From NCBI GenBank assembly GCA_905480255.1, contig CAJQPR010000105.1:1-64000 (forward strand): a stretch of DNA of 64,000 nucleotides. Direction: 5' to 3'. The translations under genes and the position numbers were made by a program. Shown one piece after another: positions 43,420 to 52,726 of the stretch. Within the stretch, counting starts at the first letter, position 1, and each line of letters starts with the position of its first letter. The notes beneath the pieces were generated by a model. The model had not been told where the DNA came from. It worked only from the letters and a program-made list of their open reading frames with translations, and did not search any database. The DNA is from an uncultured Woeseiaceae bacterium (GTDB taxonomy: Bacteria; Pseudomonadota; Gammaproteobacteria; Steroidobacterales; Woeseiaceae).

Positions 43420-44358
43420 CTATATTGGAGGAACCGTAAAGGTGTAGTGCAGCACAATGCCGATGAATACGATCATCCCAATATAATGATTGTGCAGAAA
43501 AGCCTTGAAGCAGGCGGCCGGCTGTCGGGCGCGGGCGAGCCACTGGTGGTAGCCCATCAGGATGGCCGCAAGCGCCACGGCACCGAAATACCAAACGCCA
43601 AACTCGGCCATGTCACCGATGAAAATCAGTGCGATCAGCATGAGAAGCTGCAGTCCGCCGATGACAAAAAGATCGGCATCGCCGAAAAGTATTGCGGTTG
43701 ATTTTACGCCTACTTTCAGGTCGTCTTCTCGATCAACCATTGCGTAGAACGTGTCATAAATAACTGCCCAGACGAGCGCAGTACCGAACACCAGCCAGGC
43801 TATTTGTTTTGCTTCACCGGTTTGGGCGGCGAATGCCATTGGTACAGCCCAACCGAAGGCCGCACCAAGAACGAATTGCGGGATTGAGATAAATCGCTTG
43901 ATGAACGGGTAGATGATGGTGAGGCCGGCACCGATGACGGCAAGCACCTGTGCAGGTTGGTTCAGCATTGCCGCTAGTCCGACCGCGATCAGTGACAGCG
44001 CAACAAAAAGGGTCAGCGCCTCTGCCGGCGCCACCGCGCCGGACGCAATAGGCCGGGCGCGTGTACGCTCGACATAGGGGTCGATGTTTCGATCTGCGAA
44101 ATCGTTCAGGACACAGCCGGCCGAACGCATAACGATGACGCCGACCATGAAAACGAGAAAGACTCCGGCGTCCGGATGGCCTTCACCTGCGATCCATAAT
44201 GCCCACAATGTTGGCCAGAGAAGTAGCCAAACGCCGATCGGCTTGTCGAGCCGCATCAGTTCGACGTAGTTCTTGAGCTGCGTCATGAAACCCGGCGCGA
44301 TTCGGAGAGTCTGAGTTTTTTTTGCGGGTGTGTTCACGGCCATGAGTCTGCGTGCCAT
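43420..44358 (-). CDS. ubiA: 4-hydroxybenzoate octaprenyltransferase
   Basis: UbiA prenylates 4-hydroxybenzoate in ubiquinone synthesis. The product has up to 312 residues. Active-site motifs are NDFADRNIDPYVERTRARP and YDTFYAMVDREDDLKVG, each binding Mg2+ and diphosphate, within about nine helices. ATG 44286 (MTQLKNYVELMRLDKPIG) gives 288 residues, closer to the 290 of E. coli, and may be the true start; no clear ribosome-binding site settles it. It follows recG at the end of the long minus-strand run. Confidence 0.95.
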   Translation of the reverse strand: MARRLMAVNTPAKKTQTLRIAPGFMTQLKNYVELMRLDKPIGVWLLLWPTLWALWIAGEGHPDAGVFLVFMVGVIVMRSAGCVLNDFADRNIDPYVERTRARPIASGAVAPAEALTLFVALSLIAVGLAAMLNQPAQVLAVIGAGLTIIYPFIKRFISIPQFVLGAAFGWAVPMAFAAQTGEAKQIAWLVFGTALVWAVIYDTFYAMVDREDDLKVGVKSTAILFGDADLFVIGGLQLLMLIALIFIGDMAEFGVWYFGAVALAAILMGYHQWLARARQPAACFKAFLHNHYIGMIVFIGIVLHYTFTVPPI

Positions 44359-44393
44359 TGGTTCGGCACTGAGTCTACCGCATTTGAAAACAT

Positions 44394-46481
44394 CTATACC
44401 TTCCCGTAGTGATGCGCATTGCCGAGCCAGCGTGCAACGATGGGGAATTCAGCAGTGGCATGATTCTTCTGAATATTCTCGGCGGCTTTCTGTACAGCAG
44501 GCATCAAATCCGCGTCGCGCGTGAGATTGGCGATGCGATACTCGGGCAGACCGGTTTGTTTTGTGCCGAGGAGTTCTCCCGGGCCACGCAACTCCAGATC
44601 GCGTTGGGCAACCACAAAACCGTCATTGGTCTCACGAAGAACACCAAGACGGCTTTTCGCCAGCTGGCCCAACGGCTGTTTGTAGAGCATGACGCAGTGA
44701 CTTTGGTCCCTGCCGCGCCCTACTCGCCCACGCAACTGGTGCAGCTGGGACAATCCCATGCGCTCGGAATTCTCGATGATCATCAGGCTCGCGTTCGGTA
44801 CGTCGACACCGACTTCGATGACTGTGGTTGCCACAAGGACATCGATGTCGCCGCTTTTGAACGCGCGCATGACTTTATCCCGTGCGGTGTTCTTCATTCG
44901 GCCGTGCACAAGTCCGACGCTGAGAGCGTCTAACGACTCAGTAAGCATTTCATAGCTGGCTTCCGCCGCCTGGTAATCCAGAACTTCGGACTCATCGATC
45001 AGCGGGCATACCCAGTAGGCCTGCTGGCCCTCGGCACACGCATCGCGAACCCGCTCAATAACCTCGTTTCGACGCGTATCGGGCAACGCAATCGTCTTGA
45101 CGGCCTGCCGTCCTGGCGGCAACTCATCGATTATGGAGGTGTCGAGATCCGCATACGCTGCCATTGCCAGCGTTCGCGGAATTGGAGTGGCCGTCATAAC
45201 CAGTTGATGAGGGTGAACTCCTCCGCTTGCGCCTTTGTCCCGCAGCGCGAGTCTTTGATGTACGCCAAACCGATGTTGTTCATCAATGATCACGAGCGCG
45301 AGATTCGAGAAATTAACGCCCTCCTGAAACAACGCGTGTGTACCGACAACGATGCCGGCGCGGCCGCTGCCAATGGCTTCCAGCGACGCCTGCCGGTCAG
45401 CTTTCTTCTGGCTCCCGGACAACCACGCAAGCTCGACGCCGAGGTCCTTAAACCAGTCGCAAAAGCTCGTCCAGTGTTGCTCCGCAAGCAACTCCGTTGG
45501 CGCCATGACAGCCGCCTGCACTCCGCCGGCTACGGCCTGCGCACACGCAGCCGCGGCCACCACTGTTTTGCCGGAGCCGACGTCCCCCTGGATTAGTCGC
45601 ATCATCGGGTGGGGCACCTGCAGGTCGGACCCAATTTCCGCAACCACGCGATTTTGTGCATTCGTGAGTTTGTAAGGAAGGCTGTCGATAAAATTGCGCT
45701 GCAGAACCGGTCCACCAGGAAGTGACATTGCACTTTCCTTCCTCGCAAGGTTTCGCAAATGACGAAGGCTCATGTAATGAGCAAGAAGCTCTTCAAATGA
45801 GAGCCGGACCTGGCAGGGGTGGCGCCCGGCCTCGATGCTTGCGAGGTCAGTGTCGGGCGGCGGAGTGTGCAGGTATGCGAGCGCCTCTGTCAGCGTCGGC
45901 AGCTCGAGCTCATCCAGTATTTCTGTCGGGAGCAACTCCGCCGGCGGGGACTCCTTCATCATCGCGAGTGCCTGTCCGACCAGGTTCCTGAGGCGCCCTT
46001 GTTGTACGCCTTCCGTCATCGGATAGACCGGCGTTAGCGTATCGGTAACTGCCGGTTCCTGGTTTTCGCGTAACACCCGGTATTCAGGGTGCACCATCTC
46101 CAGCCCAACAGGTCCCGGTCGGACGTCACCGTAGCAACTTACTTTTGCGCCGGTCGCAAATTGCGTTTGTTGTTGTCGGGAAAAATAGAAAAACCGCAAG
46201 GTTAGCTGGCCGCTGCCATCACTGATGCGGACCAGCATGCTGCGCCGGCCGCGATAAACGGTCTCCGCCAGCAACACTTCGCCACTGATCAGGCAGCGCA
46301 TACCGGGACGCACAGAGCCAATGTGATGCAGCGTCGTGCGATCTTCGTAGCGCAATGGGAGCAGGAACAGAAGATCGCCGACGCGATGCAGATCCAGGCG
46401 AGTCAGGGTTTTCGCGAGCGCCGGACCGACGCCTCGAAGGACAGTCAACGGGGACGCGAGACCAGATGCTTTCTCATCCAC
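44394..46481 (-). CDS. recG: ATP-dependent DNA helicase RecG
   Basis: RecG remodels stalled forks and Holliday junctions. The 695 residues include the N-terminal wedge domain with an OB fold (about 60-170), Walker A GDVGSGKTVVA, motif II DEQHRFGVHQR, and the helicase C-terminal motifs ATTVIEVGVDVPNA and QLRGRVGRG. Length equals the family norm. The order spoT-ridA-recG is typical of Pseudomonas. It starts 18 bases after the ridA stop. Confidence 0.97.
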   Translation of the reverse strand: MDEKASGLASPLTVLRGVGPALAKTLTRLDLHRVGDLLFLLPLRYEDRTTLHHIGSVRPGMRCLISGEVLLAETVYRGRRSMLVRISDGSGQLTLRFFYFSRQQQTQFATGAKVSCYGDVRPGPVGLEMVHPEYRVLRENQEPAVTDTLTPVYPMTEGVQQGRLRNLVGQALAMMKESPPAELLPTEILDELELPTLTEALAYLHTPPPDTDLASIEAGRHPCQVRLSFEELLAHYMSLRHLRNLARKESAMSLPGGPVLQRNFIDSLPYKLTNAQNRVVAEIGSDLQVPHPMMRLIQGDVGSGKTVVAAAACAQAVAGGVQAAVMAPTELLAEQHWTSFCDWFKDLGVELAWLSGSQKKADRQASLEAIGSGRAGIVVGTHALFQEGVNFSNLALVIIDEQHRFGVHQRLALRDKGASGGVHPHQLVMTATPIPRTLAMAAYADLDTSIIDELPPGRQAVKTIALPDTRRNEVIERVRDACAEGQQAYWVCPLIDESEVLDYQAAEASYEMLTESLDALSVGLVHGRMKNTARDKVMRAFKSGDIDVLVATTVIEVGVDVPNASLMIIENSERMGLSQLHQLRGRVGRGRDQSHCVMLYKQPLGQLAKSRLGVLRETNDGFVVAQRDLELRGPGELLGTKQTGLPEYRIANLTRDADLMPAVQKAAENIQKNHATAEFPIVARWLGNAHHYGKV

Positions 46482-46499
46482 CTTTCGGCGGCCGCCTTT

Positions 46500-46880
46500 T
46501 TAAAGCGCCATGATTGCCTCGGCCTCGATATCGACACCTTTCGGTAACGATGCGACGCCGAGCGCTGCGCGCGCGGGATAGGGTTCGCTGAAATACTCTG
46601 ACATGACGCTGTTGACCGTCGCGAAGTTGTCGAGATCAGTCAGGTAGATCGTGAGTTTGACAACCTGATCAAGGTTGCCGCCGCCGGCAACGGCAACCGC
46701 TTTGAGATTCTGAAACACACGATGTGCGCGTGCGGCGAAATCGCCATCGACAACCTCCATAGAAGCGGGATCGAGCGGTATTTGCCCGGACATAAATAGA
46801 AAATTTCCGCTTCGAACAGCTTGTGAATATGTGCCAATGGCAGATGGTGCGTCATCAGTATGAATAGTTTCTTTGCTCAC
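46500..46880 (-). CDS. ridA: Enamine/imine deaminase RidA
   Basis: RidA hydrolyses reactive 2-aminoacrylate and related imines made by PLP enzymes. The 126 residues have YSQAVRSGNFLFMSGQIPLDP and the active-site arginine in YPARAALGVASLPKGVDIE, as in active RidA. It lies between spoT and recG, 18 bases from each. Confidence 0.96.
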   Translation of the reverse strand: MSKETIHTDDAPSAIGTYSQAVRSGNFLFMSGQIPLDPASMEVVDGDFAARAHRVFQNLKAVAVAGGGNLDQVVKLTIYLTDLDNFATVNSVMSEYFSEPYPARAALGVASLPKGVDIEAEAIMAL

Positions 46881-46898
46881 CCGGGTCTCCGTTTAGTT

Positions 46899-49055
46899 TT
46901 ATGCGCTGTCGCGACTTACACTTTTTACATTTTGCATTTTACGAACATTGCGCATGATATGCGCCAGATGCGTACGGTCCTTCACCTGCAACAGGAACGT
47001 CATTGCGGAGGTGTCCTGATGTCGGATGTTGACAGATACTTCTTCAATGTTCGATTGTGAATCGGCAATTACGGCTGCTACTTCGGCCAGTACGCCGGTC
47101 TTGTTGACCGTCTCGACCTGTATTTGGCTGGAGAAGTCACGATCAATATCTTCCTCCCAGCCTACGGACAGCCATTTTTCGGGTTGCTTGCGGAAGTTGA
47201 TCAGGTTGCCGCAGGAGTTGCGGTGAATAACGACGCCGCGGCCTGCGCTCAGATATCCCATGACTTCATCGCCAGGAATTGGATAGCAACACTTGGCGTA
47301 GGACACCACCATGCCCTCGGTTCCCGCGATAACAAGGCTCGCTGATTTGGGTTCGGTTTGTTCGCCCTTCTCGCCAATCAGGAAACGGGCGGTTAATGGA
47401 GCCAGCCGCTCGCCAAGGCCAAGCTGCGCATAAAGATCAGTGGCACCGACCAGATCAAGTTCATCGAGCGCTTCTCGCAAGCGGACCTTGCCGATCTTCC
47501 GCAGTGACGAGCCCAGGTCCTTGAGCGACCGGTCGAGCAGGCGCTTACCCAGATCGACAGATTCGGTGGTCCGCATATTTTTCATGTACTGGCGAATCGC
47601 GGATCGGGCCTTTGCGGTCGCAACAAAAGAGACCCAGTTCGGATTTGGTTTGGCGCCGCGCGCCGTGACAATTTCGACTGTCTGGCTGTTTTTCAGCACC
47701 GTTCGTAATGGAACGAGAGTCCGGTCAACTTTACCGGCGACGCAACGATTGCCAACGTCGGTATGTACCGCGTACGCGAAGTCTACGATGGTCGCGCCCT
47801 TCGGCATTGGCATGATGTCGCCCTTCGGAGTGAAGACGTAAATCTTGTCCGGGAATAGATCGACTTTAACGCTTTCGAGAAACTCTTCGGACGTGCCCGT
47901 TCGTTGTATTTCCTCAAGTCTCGCCAGCCAATCCCTCGCCCTGCGTTGCGGGGTTGCTGTCGATTTGTCAATTGCCTTGTACTGCCAGTGTGCGGCCACG
48001 CCCGATTCTGCAACCCTGTCCATATCGGTTGTTCTTATTTGAGCCTCAAGAGGTAAGCCCTTTGGGCCGAATAAAGTCGTATGCAGTGACTGATAACCAT
48101 TGACTCGCGGGATGGCGATGTAGTCTTTGAAGCGTCCCGGCATTGGCTTGTACAGGCCGTGCACTATGCCGAGAACCCGATAGCAGGTATTGACGTCGTC
48201 GACGATGATGCGAAAACCGTAAACGTCGACCACGTCATTGAGAATACGTTTCTTGCCGGCCATTTTTCTGTAAATACTGTAAAGATGTTTCTCCCGGCCG
48301 CGAACCTCGCCCGTGATCCCTTCTTCCTCCATCGCTTTGAGAATGCTCTCGGAGATGCGTTTTACTATCTGTCGCTGGCTGCCTTTGCTCTTCTTAAGCG
48401 CCCTTTGCAGCACGGCATAGCGATACGGGTAGAGATACCGGAAGCCCAGATCTTCAAGCGCAACTTTCATGTGATTGATGCCAAGCCGATTGGCAATCGG
48501 CGCATAGATTTCAAGTGTTTCACGGGCGATGCGCGCCTGTTTTTCTCGCGGCATCGCGCCAAGCGTTTCCATGTTGTGCATTCGGTCTGCCAGTTTGACC
48601 AGGATCACGCGAATGTCCTCGATCATAGCCAGCATCATTTTGCGGAAACTCTCGGCGTGCGCCTCGGCCCGGTTGGTGAAATGCATCTGGTCCAGTTTGC
48701 TGACGGCATCAACCAGGGTGGCTACTTCTGTTCCGAATTGGTCTTCCAGCTCTGCAATCGGAACGTCCGTGTCTTCGACAACGTCGTGAAGAATCGCAGC
48801 GACGATTGTTTGCGAGTCGAGATGCATGTCGGCCAGTGTCTGGGCAACGGCAACCGGGTGGGAAATGTAGGGCTCGCCTGACTTGCGGGTCTGCCCTTCG
48901 TGGGCAATCGCGCCAAATTCGTAGGCTTTCATGACCCGCTCGATTAGCTCGGCAGGCATATAGGATTCAAGCGTTTCTACGAGCGCCTTTATATCCCTGC
49001 TTCGTCTTGGCGACGTGCCGGGAAGTTTGGATAAAAGTGTTGCGGCGTAATCCAT
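46899..49055 (-). CDS. spoT: Bifunctional (p)ppGpp synthetase/hydrolase SpoT
   Basis: SpoT controls the stringent alarmone ppGpp. The 718 residues have an N-terminal HD hydrolase (HPVAVAQTLADM, ILHDVVEDTDV, LADRMHNMETL; about 45-180), a synthetase domain (RGREKHLYSIYRKM, GFRIIVDDV, GYQSLHTTLFG; about 235-345), a TGS domain (KIYVFTPKGDIMPMPKGAT) and a C-terminal ACT domain (VETVNKTGVLAEVAAVIAD). Both catalytic parts look intact. It follows rpoZ by 121 bases, as in enterobacteria. Confidence 0.97.
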   Translation of the reverse strand: MDYAATLLSKLPGTSPRRSRDIKALVETLESYMPAELIERVMKAYEFGAIAHEGQTRKSGEPYISHPVAVAQTLADMHLDSQTIVAAILHDVVEDTDVPIAELEDQFGTEVATLVDAVSKLDQMHFTNRAEAHAESFRKMMLAMIEDIRVILVKLADRMHNMETLGAMPREKQARIARETLEIYAPIANRLGINHMKVALEDLGFRYLYPYRYAVLQRALKKSKGSQRQIVKRISESILKAMEEEGITGEVRGREKHLYSIYRKMAGKKRILNDVVDVYGFRIIVDDVNTCYRVLGIVHGLYKPMPGRFKDYIAIPRVNGYQSLHTTLFGPKGLPLEAQIRTTDMDRVAESGVAAHWQYKAIDKSTATPQRRARDWLARLEEIQRTGTSEEFLESVKVDLFPDKIYVFTPKGDIMPMPKGATIVDFAYAVHTDVGNRCVAGKVDRTLVPLRTVLKNSQTVEIVTARGAKPNPNWVSFVATAKARSAIRQYMKNMRTTESVDLGKRLLDRSLKDLGSSLRKIGKVRLREALDELDLVGATDLYAQLGLGERLAPLTARFLIGEKGEQTEPKSASLVIAGTEGMVVSYAKCCYPIPGDEVMGYLSAGRGVVIHRNSCGNLINFRKQPEKWLSVGWEEDIDRDFSSQIQVETVNKTGVLAEVAAVIADSQSNIEEVSVNIRHQDTSAMTFLLQVKDRTHLAHIMRNVRKMQNVKSVSRDSA

Positions 49056-49176
49056 GCCTCATCATATCCCAAAGTGCCCACTGGCCATCTGCCGGCGGGT
49101 CAATCGGTCTGAGGACTTCTTCAACGCCGGGTCTTGTCGGCTGAGGGGATTTCGGCAGGTGGGTCAGTCGCCCGCT

Positions 49177-49458
49177 TTAATCACCAATGGAAATTCCACG
49201 CATCGGCAAAATATCATCCGCTGCCTCGGGCTGCATGAACTCTTCCGGCATTGGTGTGTCGATCTCTTCGAGGATCGCTGGCGTGATGTGACCCTCGGCG
49301 ATTTCCCGCAGAGCAATCACGGTGGGCTTGTCGTTCTCAAGCTCAACCATGGAGTCGGCGCCGTGCGCTACGCGACGGGCACGTTTGGCGGCAACCAGCA
49401 CCATTTCAAAAATGTTGTCTATGTTTTCGAGACAATCTTCGACCGTAATTCTGGCCAT
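49177..49458 (-). CDS. rpoZ: RNA polymerase omega subunit
   Basis: Omega helps fold the beta-prime subunit and contributes a ppGpp site. The 93 residues begin [21 protein letters not shown] with [10 protein letters not shown] and [13 protein letters not shown], the family core. The C-terminus is acidic. It sits between gmk and spoT, linking polymerase and stringent control as in E. coli. Confidence 0.96.
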   Translation of the reverse strand: MARITVEDCLENIDNIFEMVLVAAKRARRVAHGADSMVELENDKPTVIALREIAEGHITPAILEEIDTPMPEEFMQPEAADDILPMRGISIGD

Positions 49459-49534
49459 GTATTTCTCACTCCAGTATCGTCCCGGTGGGACTTTTCAGCA
49501 ACCTAGCCGAACAGCATATCTTAATGTGGCTGGG

Positions 49535-50152
49535 CTAGACCAGTATATTTTTGACTCTTTGTTCGAGCCTGGGGTGGTTTACACGGTTTTCCCCACCATC
49601 TCCGGCAATCACTGCTTCGAGTTCTGTGACGGCATGCTCCAGCTCGTCATTGATGATGACATAGTCAAACTCATCCCAGTGGGACATGTCACCGAGTGCG
49701 TCGCTGAGGCGCCGCGCGATTACGTCATCGGAGTCTGTTTGCCGGCCACGAAGTCGCCGCTCAAGTTCAGGCCGGGAGGGGGGCAGGACAAAGATCGTGG
49801 TGCAGCCGGGCATCGACTTACGCACCTGCTGCGCGCCCTGCCAGTCGATTTCCAGAATGACGTGGTTGCCTTCGGCAAGGTGGTCTTCCACCTGCGAGCG
49901 ACTGGTCCCGTAGTGATTGTCGAAGACCAGCGCCGACTCGAGCAACTCGCCTCTTTCTCTTAAGATCTCAAATTCCTCTGGCGTCACAAAGAAATAGTCG
50001 CGTCCGTGCTCTTCAGTGGATCGTTGTTTGCGTGTCGTATAGGAAATCGAAAACTTAAACGACGGATTGCGATCGACCAGGGCCTTGACCAGTGTGGTCT
50101 TGCCCGCACCGGAGGGTGCTGCAATGACAAATAGTGATGGGACATTATTCAT
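49535..50152 (-). CDS. gmk: Guanylate kinase
   Basis: Gmk phosphorylates GMP to GDP. The 205 residues show the P-loop SGAGKTTLVKAL, the GMP-binding SYTTRKQR and EEHGRDYFF, and the segment EIDWQGAQQVR. It follows yicC by 3 bases and precedes rpoZ by 76. Confidence 0.97.
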   Translation of the reverse strand: MNNVPSLFVIAAPSGAGKTTLVKALVDRNPSFKFSISYTTRKQRSTEEHGRDYFFVTPEEFEILRERGELLESALVFDNHYGTSRSQVEDHLAEGNHVILEIDWQGAQQVRKSMPGCTTIFVLPPSRPELERRLRGRQTDSDDVIARRLSDALGDMSHWDEFDYVIINDELEHAVTELEAVIAGDGGENRVNHPRLEQRVKNILV

Positions 50153-50155
50153 TTA

Positions 50156-51022
50156 TTATTCAACGTTCTGAATCTGCTCGCGCATTTGCTCGATCAAAAC
50201 CTTGAGGTCAACCGCCGCACCGGTGGTTTCGGTGTCCGCCGACTTGGAACCGAGTGTATTGGCCTCCCGGTTGAGTTCCTGCATCAGGAAGTCCAGTCGC
50301 CGGCCCACAGGCTCATCGCCTGCCAGGGCTTTGCGTACTTCGCTGACGTGGCTCTCGAGCCGATCGATCTCTTCATCAACATCCAGTTTCTGGGCGATTA
50401 GTGCGAGTTCCGTTTCCAGTCGGGCCGGATCGGCTTCTACATCCAGCTTGTCGATTCTCTCCTGTTGCTTGGCGCGAACTGCAGCCAGAACTTCGGGCAT
50501 GCGTTTTCGAACCCGCCCTGCAATCTCCAGCGTCTCCGCGAGGCGGGTATCAATCATTTGTCCGATGCGCTCTCCTTCGCTGCCGCGCATCAACGCCATT
50601 GAAGCAAGCGTGGCGTCGAGGACCTGCATGGCCTCAGCGAGAAGTGGCTCGGTGTCTATCTCAGGTTCGGCAACGACACCGGGCCAGCGCAGGACATCAA
50701 TCGGATCCAGCGCATGGGTGTCAGGCAGCAACGCCGAAATCTCGTCAACTCTTGCGGCGATCTGGCGAACCAGGTCTTCGTTAAGCGAGAGGTTCGTGCC
50801 GGCGGCGGAACCCCTGCGAAGATGAATCGAGCATTCGATCTTGCCGCGATTGAGCAACTCGCCAATTTTGGCGCGCAGCTCAACTTCCTTCGGCCGCAAC
50901 TCTTCCGGAAGACGAAACTGCACGTCCAGAAAACGATGGTTCACGGCCCGCAGCTCACAGGTCAGTGTCCCGAAAGGCGTCTCCGCCACTTCCCGGGCAA
51001 AGCCGGTCATACTGTTCAACAT
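50156..51022 (-). CDS. yicC: YicC-family endoribonuclease
   Basis: From ATG 51022 the product has 288 residues and begins MLNSMTGFAREVAETPFG, the invariant family start. The C-terminal DUF1732 part contains EEIDRLESHVSEVRKAL and the metal-binding GRRLDFLMQELNREANTLGSKS. YicC proteins are RNases reported to act on small RNAs. A frame extension to 51061 is not conserved. It is the first gene of the gmk-rpoZ-spoT-ridA-recG-ubiA run, divergent from the PP2C gene. Confidence 0.94.
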   Translation of the reverse strand: MLNSMTGFAREVAETPFGTLTCELRAVNHRFLDVQFRLPEELRPKEVELRAKIGELLNRGKIECSIHLRRGSAAGTNLSLNEDLVRQIAARVDEISALLPDTHALDPIDVLRWPGVVAEPEIDTEPLLAEAMQVLDATLASMALMRGSEGERIGQMIDTRLAETLEIAGRVRKRMPEVLAAVRAKQQERIDKLDVEADPARLETELALIAQKLDVDEEIDRLESHVSEVRKALAGDEPVGRRLDFLMQELNREANTLGSKSADTETTGAAVDLKVLIEQMREQIQNVE

Positions 51023-51096
51023 GAAATTTCCCCTGGCAGCAATTTGAGGTTTTGCTGTCATAACTGTGCGTTCATCACAGACAAGACGTATATGTC

Positions 51097-51111
51097 CCGC
51101 AATAATTGCGG
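51097..51111. promoter_or_regulatory. Perfect inverted repeat CCGCAAT-A-ATTGCGG
   Basis: Two 7-base arms around a single A form an operator-like palindrome in the 201-base gap between yicC and the PP2C gene. A 1-base spacer cannot form a hairpin loop, so protein binding is more likely. No known regulator was matched. Confidence 0.4.
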
Positions 51112-51132
51112 CGGATTTTGCTGTAATGACCG

Positions 51133-51160
51133 CCTGCAGTCTTGCAGGTTTTGTTTATTT
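51133..51160 (+). terminator. Terminator-like hairpin before the PP2C gene
   Basis: Arms CCTGCA (51133-51138) and TGCAGG (51143-51148) with loop GTCT are followed by TTTTGTTTATTT. There is no plus-strand gene upstream, so it could end a short leader or act as an attenuator for the PP2C-rph-rdgB-hemW run. The stem is short, so confidence is limited. Confidence 0.4.
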
Positions 51161-51182
51161 GTTCATTTATTTTAAGCTGACC

Positions 51183-51196
51183 GGCCGACGTCGGCC
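51183..51196. repeat. 14-base perfect palindrome GGCCGACGTCGGCC
   Basis: A GC-only palindrome lies 28 bases before the PP2C start. It may be an operator or an RNA hairpin in the 5' leader. Confidence 0.35.
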
Positions 51197-51223
51197 AGCG
51201 CTAAAGGTCCGTAATCAAGCCCT

Positions 51224-51970
51224 ATGAAAATTGAGTATGCAAAAGTCTCCGCCCTCGGAGACCGTCAGGACAATCAGGATCGCGCTGCGGTCGTCGTCGC
51301 CGAAGATGCCGCGATCATGCTGGTATTCGATGGAATGGGCGGACACGCGGATGGCGCAGCAGCGGCCGAGGTGGGCATGAATACCGTCCAGAACCTGTTT
51401 ACCTCTGCAGATCTGCCGCTTTTTGATCCGCAGGGTTTTCTCTACATGGCGCTGTCAAGGGCGCATGACGAAGTGGTCAAGCTTGGTGCAGACCACGCGG
51501 TTGACTTCCGGCCAAGGGCTACCTGCGCGATTTGCCTGCTTCAGGAAGGCGGTACCTGGTGGGCCCATATAGGGGACAGTCGTATTTACCAGATGCGTCA
51601 AGGTGAGGTGGTCACGCGCTCACGGGATCATAGCCACGTCGAGGTTCTGATTCAGGAAGGAGCGATTACTGAAGAAGAAGCGCTGGATCATCCGATGCGT
51701 AATTTCGTCGAGTGCTGCATCGGCGGCGACGCGCCGGTGCCGGACATGAGCATTACCCGCAAAATGGGCCTGGAGGTCGGCGACGTGCTGCTGGCATGTT
51801 CAGATGGCCTGTGGTCCGGAATGAACGACAAGGAAATTGCTGAAATCTCAACCCGAAAAACGATGAGTCTTGCAGAAAATCTAAAAGCATTGAGTATGAA
51901 AGCACTGACAATGAACGCGCCATACAGCGACAATACGACCGGTACTGCGTTACTCTGGCTCGGCGATTAG
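51224..51970 (+). CDS. PP2C-family serine/threonine phosphatase
   Basis: This is a soluble 248-residue metal-dependent phosphatase of the Stp/PrpC type. Metal-binding motifs are visible: GDRQDNQDR near residue 12, VFDGMGGHADGAAAAEVG near 31-48, WAHIGDSRIYQMR, LLACSDGLWSGM and the C-terminal SDNTTGTALL. No partner kinase gene is adjacent. It begins the plus-strand run with rph, rdgB and hemW. Confidence 0.93.
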   Translation: MKIEYAKVSALGDRQDNQDRAAVVVAEDAAIMLVFDGMGGHADGAAAAEVGMNTVQNLFTSADLPLFDPQGFLYMALSRAHDEVVKLGADHAVDFRPRATCAICLLQEGGTWWAHIGDSRIYQMRQGEVVTRSRDHSHVEVLIQEGAITEEEALDHPMRNFVECCIGGDAPVPDMSITRKMGLEVGDVLLACSDGLWSGMNDKEIAEISTRKTMSLAENLKALSMKALTMNAPYSDNTTGTALLWLGD

Positions 51971-51998
51971 CCGGCAGTCCAACCTTTAGGAGTTCTCC

Positions 51999-52721
51999 AT
52001 GCGACCGAGTGGCCGCGCAACCGACCAGTTGAGGTCGGTGCGATTCATTACTGATTTTACCAAACACGCCGAAGGCAGCGTCCTCGCTGAATTCGGGGAC
52101 ACCCGCGTACTCTGTACGGCAAGTGTGGAAAACCGCGTGCCAGTCTGGTTGCGGGGCGGTGGCAAAGGCTGGGTGACAGGCGAATACGGGATGTTGCCAG
52201 GCGCAACGCATTCCCGATCCGGCAGAGAGGCAGCGCGCGGCAAGCAGACGGGACGTACTCAGGAAATTCAACGCCTCATCGGCAGGTCATTGCGGGCCGC
52301 GACTGACATGTCTGCGCTTGGTGAAAAAACCGTGACACTGGATTGCGATGTTCTGCAGGCTGACGGCGGGACGAGAACGGCGGCAATAAGTGGCGCCTTT
52401 GTTGCACTGCAGATCGCGATGAACCGTTTGTACAGACGGAAGCAGGTCAAAACCAATCCCTTGCATGGGCAGATTGCCGCCGTGTCCGTTGGTATTTTCA
52501 ATGGAATACCCGTTCTCGATCTCGACTATGACGAGGACTCGCAGGCAGAAACGGATATGAATATCGTCATGAACGATGCTGGTCGCTTTGTTGAGGTGCA
52601 GGGAACAGCGGAAGGGCACGCGTTTGATCGGGACGAGTTCAACGCTTTGTTGGAACTGGCAACCAAAGGTATCGACGAAATCCTGGCGGCACAGATCGCA
52701 GCGATTGACGGTGCGGACTGA
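51999..52721 (+). CDS. rph: Ribonuclease PH
   Basis: RNase PH is a phosphorolytic 3' exonuclease that trims tRNA and structured RNAs. The 240 residues show [44 protein letters not shown] with the substrate-binding arginines, [19 protein letters not shown], and [15 protein letters not shown] with the catalytic aspartates. The protein is full length, unlike the truncated E. coli K-12 version. Confidence 0.97.
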   Translation: MRPSGRATDQLRSVRFITDFTKHAEGSVLAEFGDTRVLCTASVENRVPVWLRGGGKGWVTGEYGMLPGATHSRSGREAARGKQTGRTQEIQRLIGRSLRAATDMSALGEKTVTLDCDVLQADGGTRTAAISGAFVALQIAMNRLYRRKQVKTNPLHGQIAAVSVGIFNGIPVLDLDYDEDSQAETDMNIVMNDAGRFVEVQGTAEGHAFDRDEFNALLELATKGIDEILAAQIAAIDGAD

Positions 52722-52726
52722 TTTGA

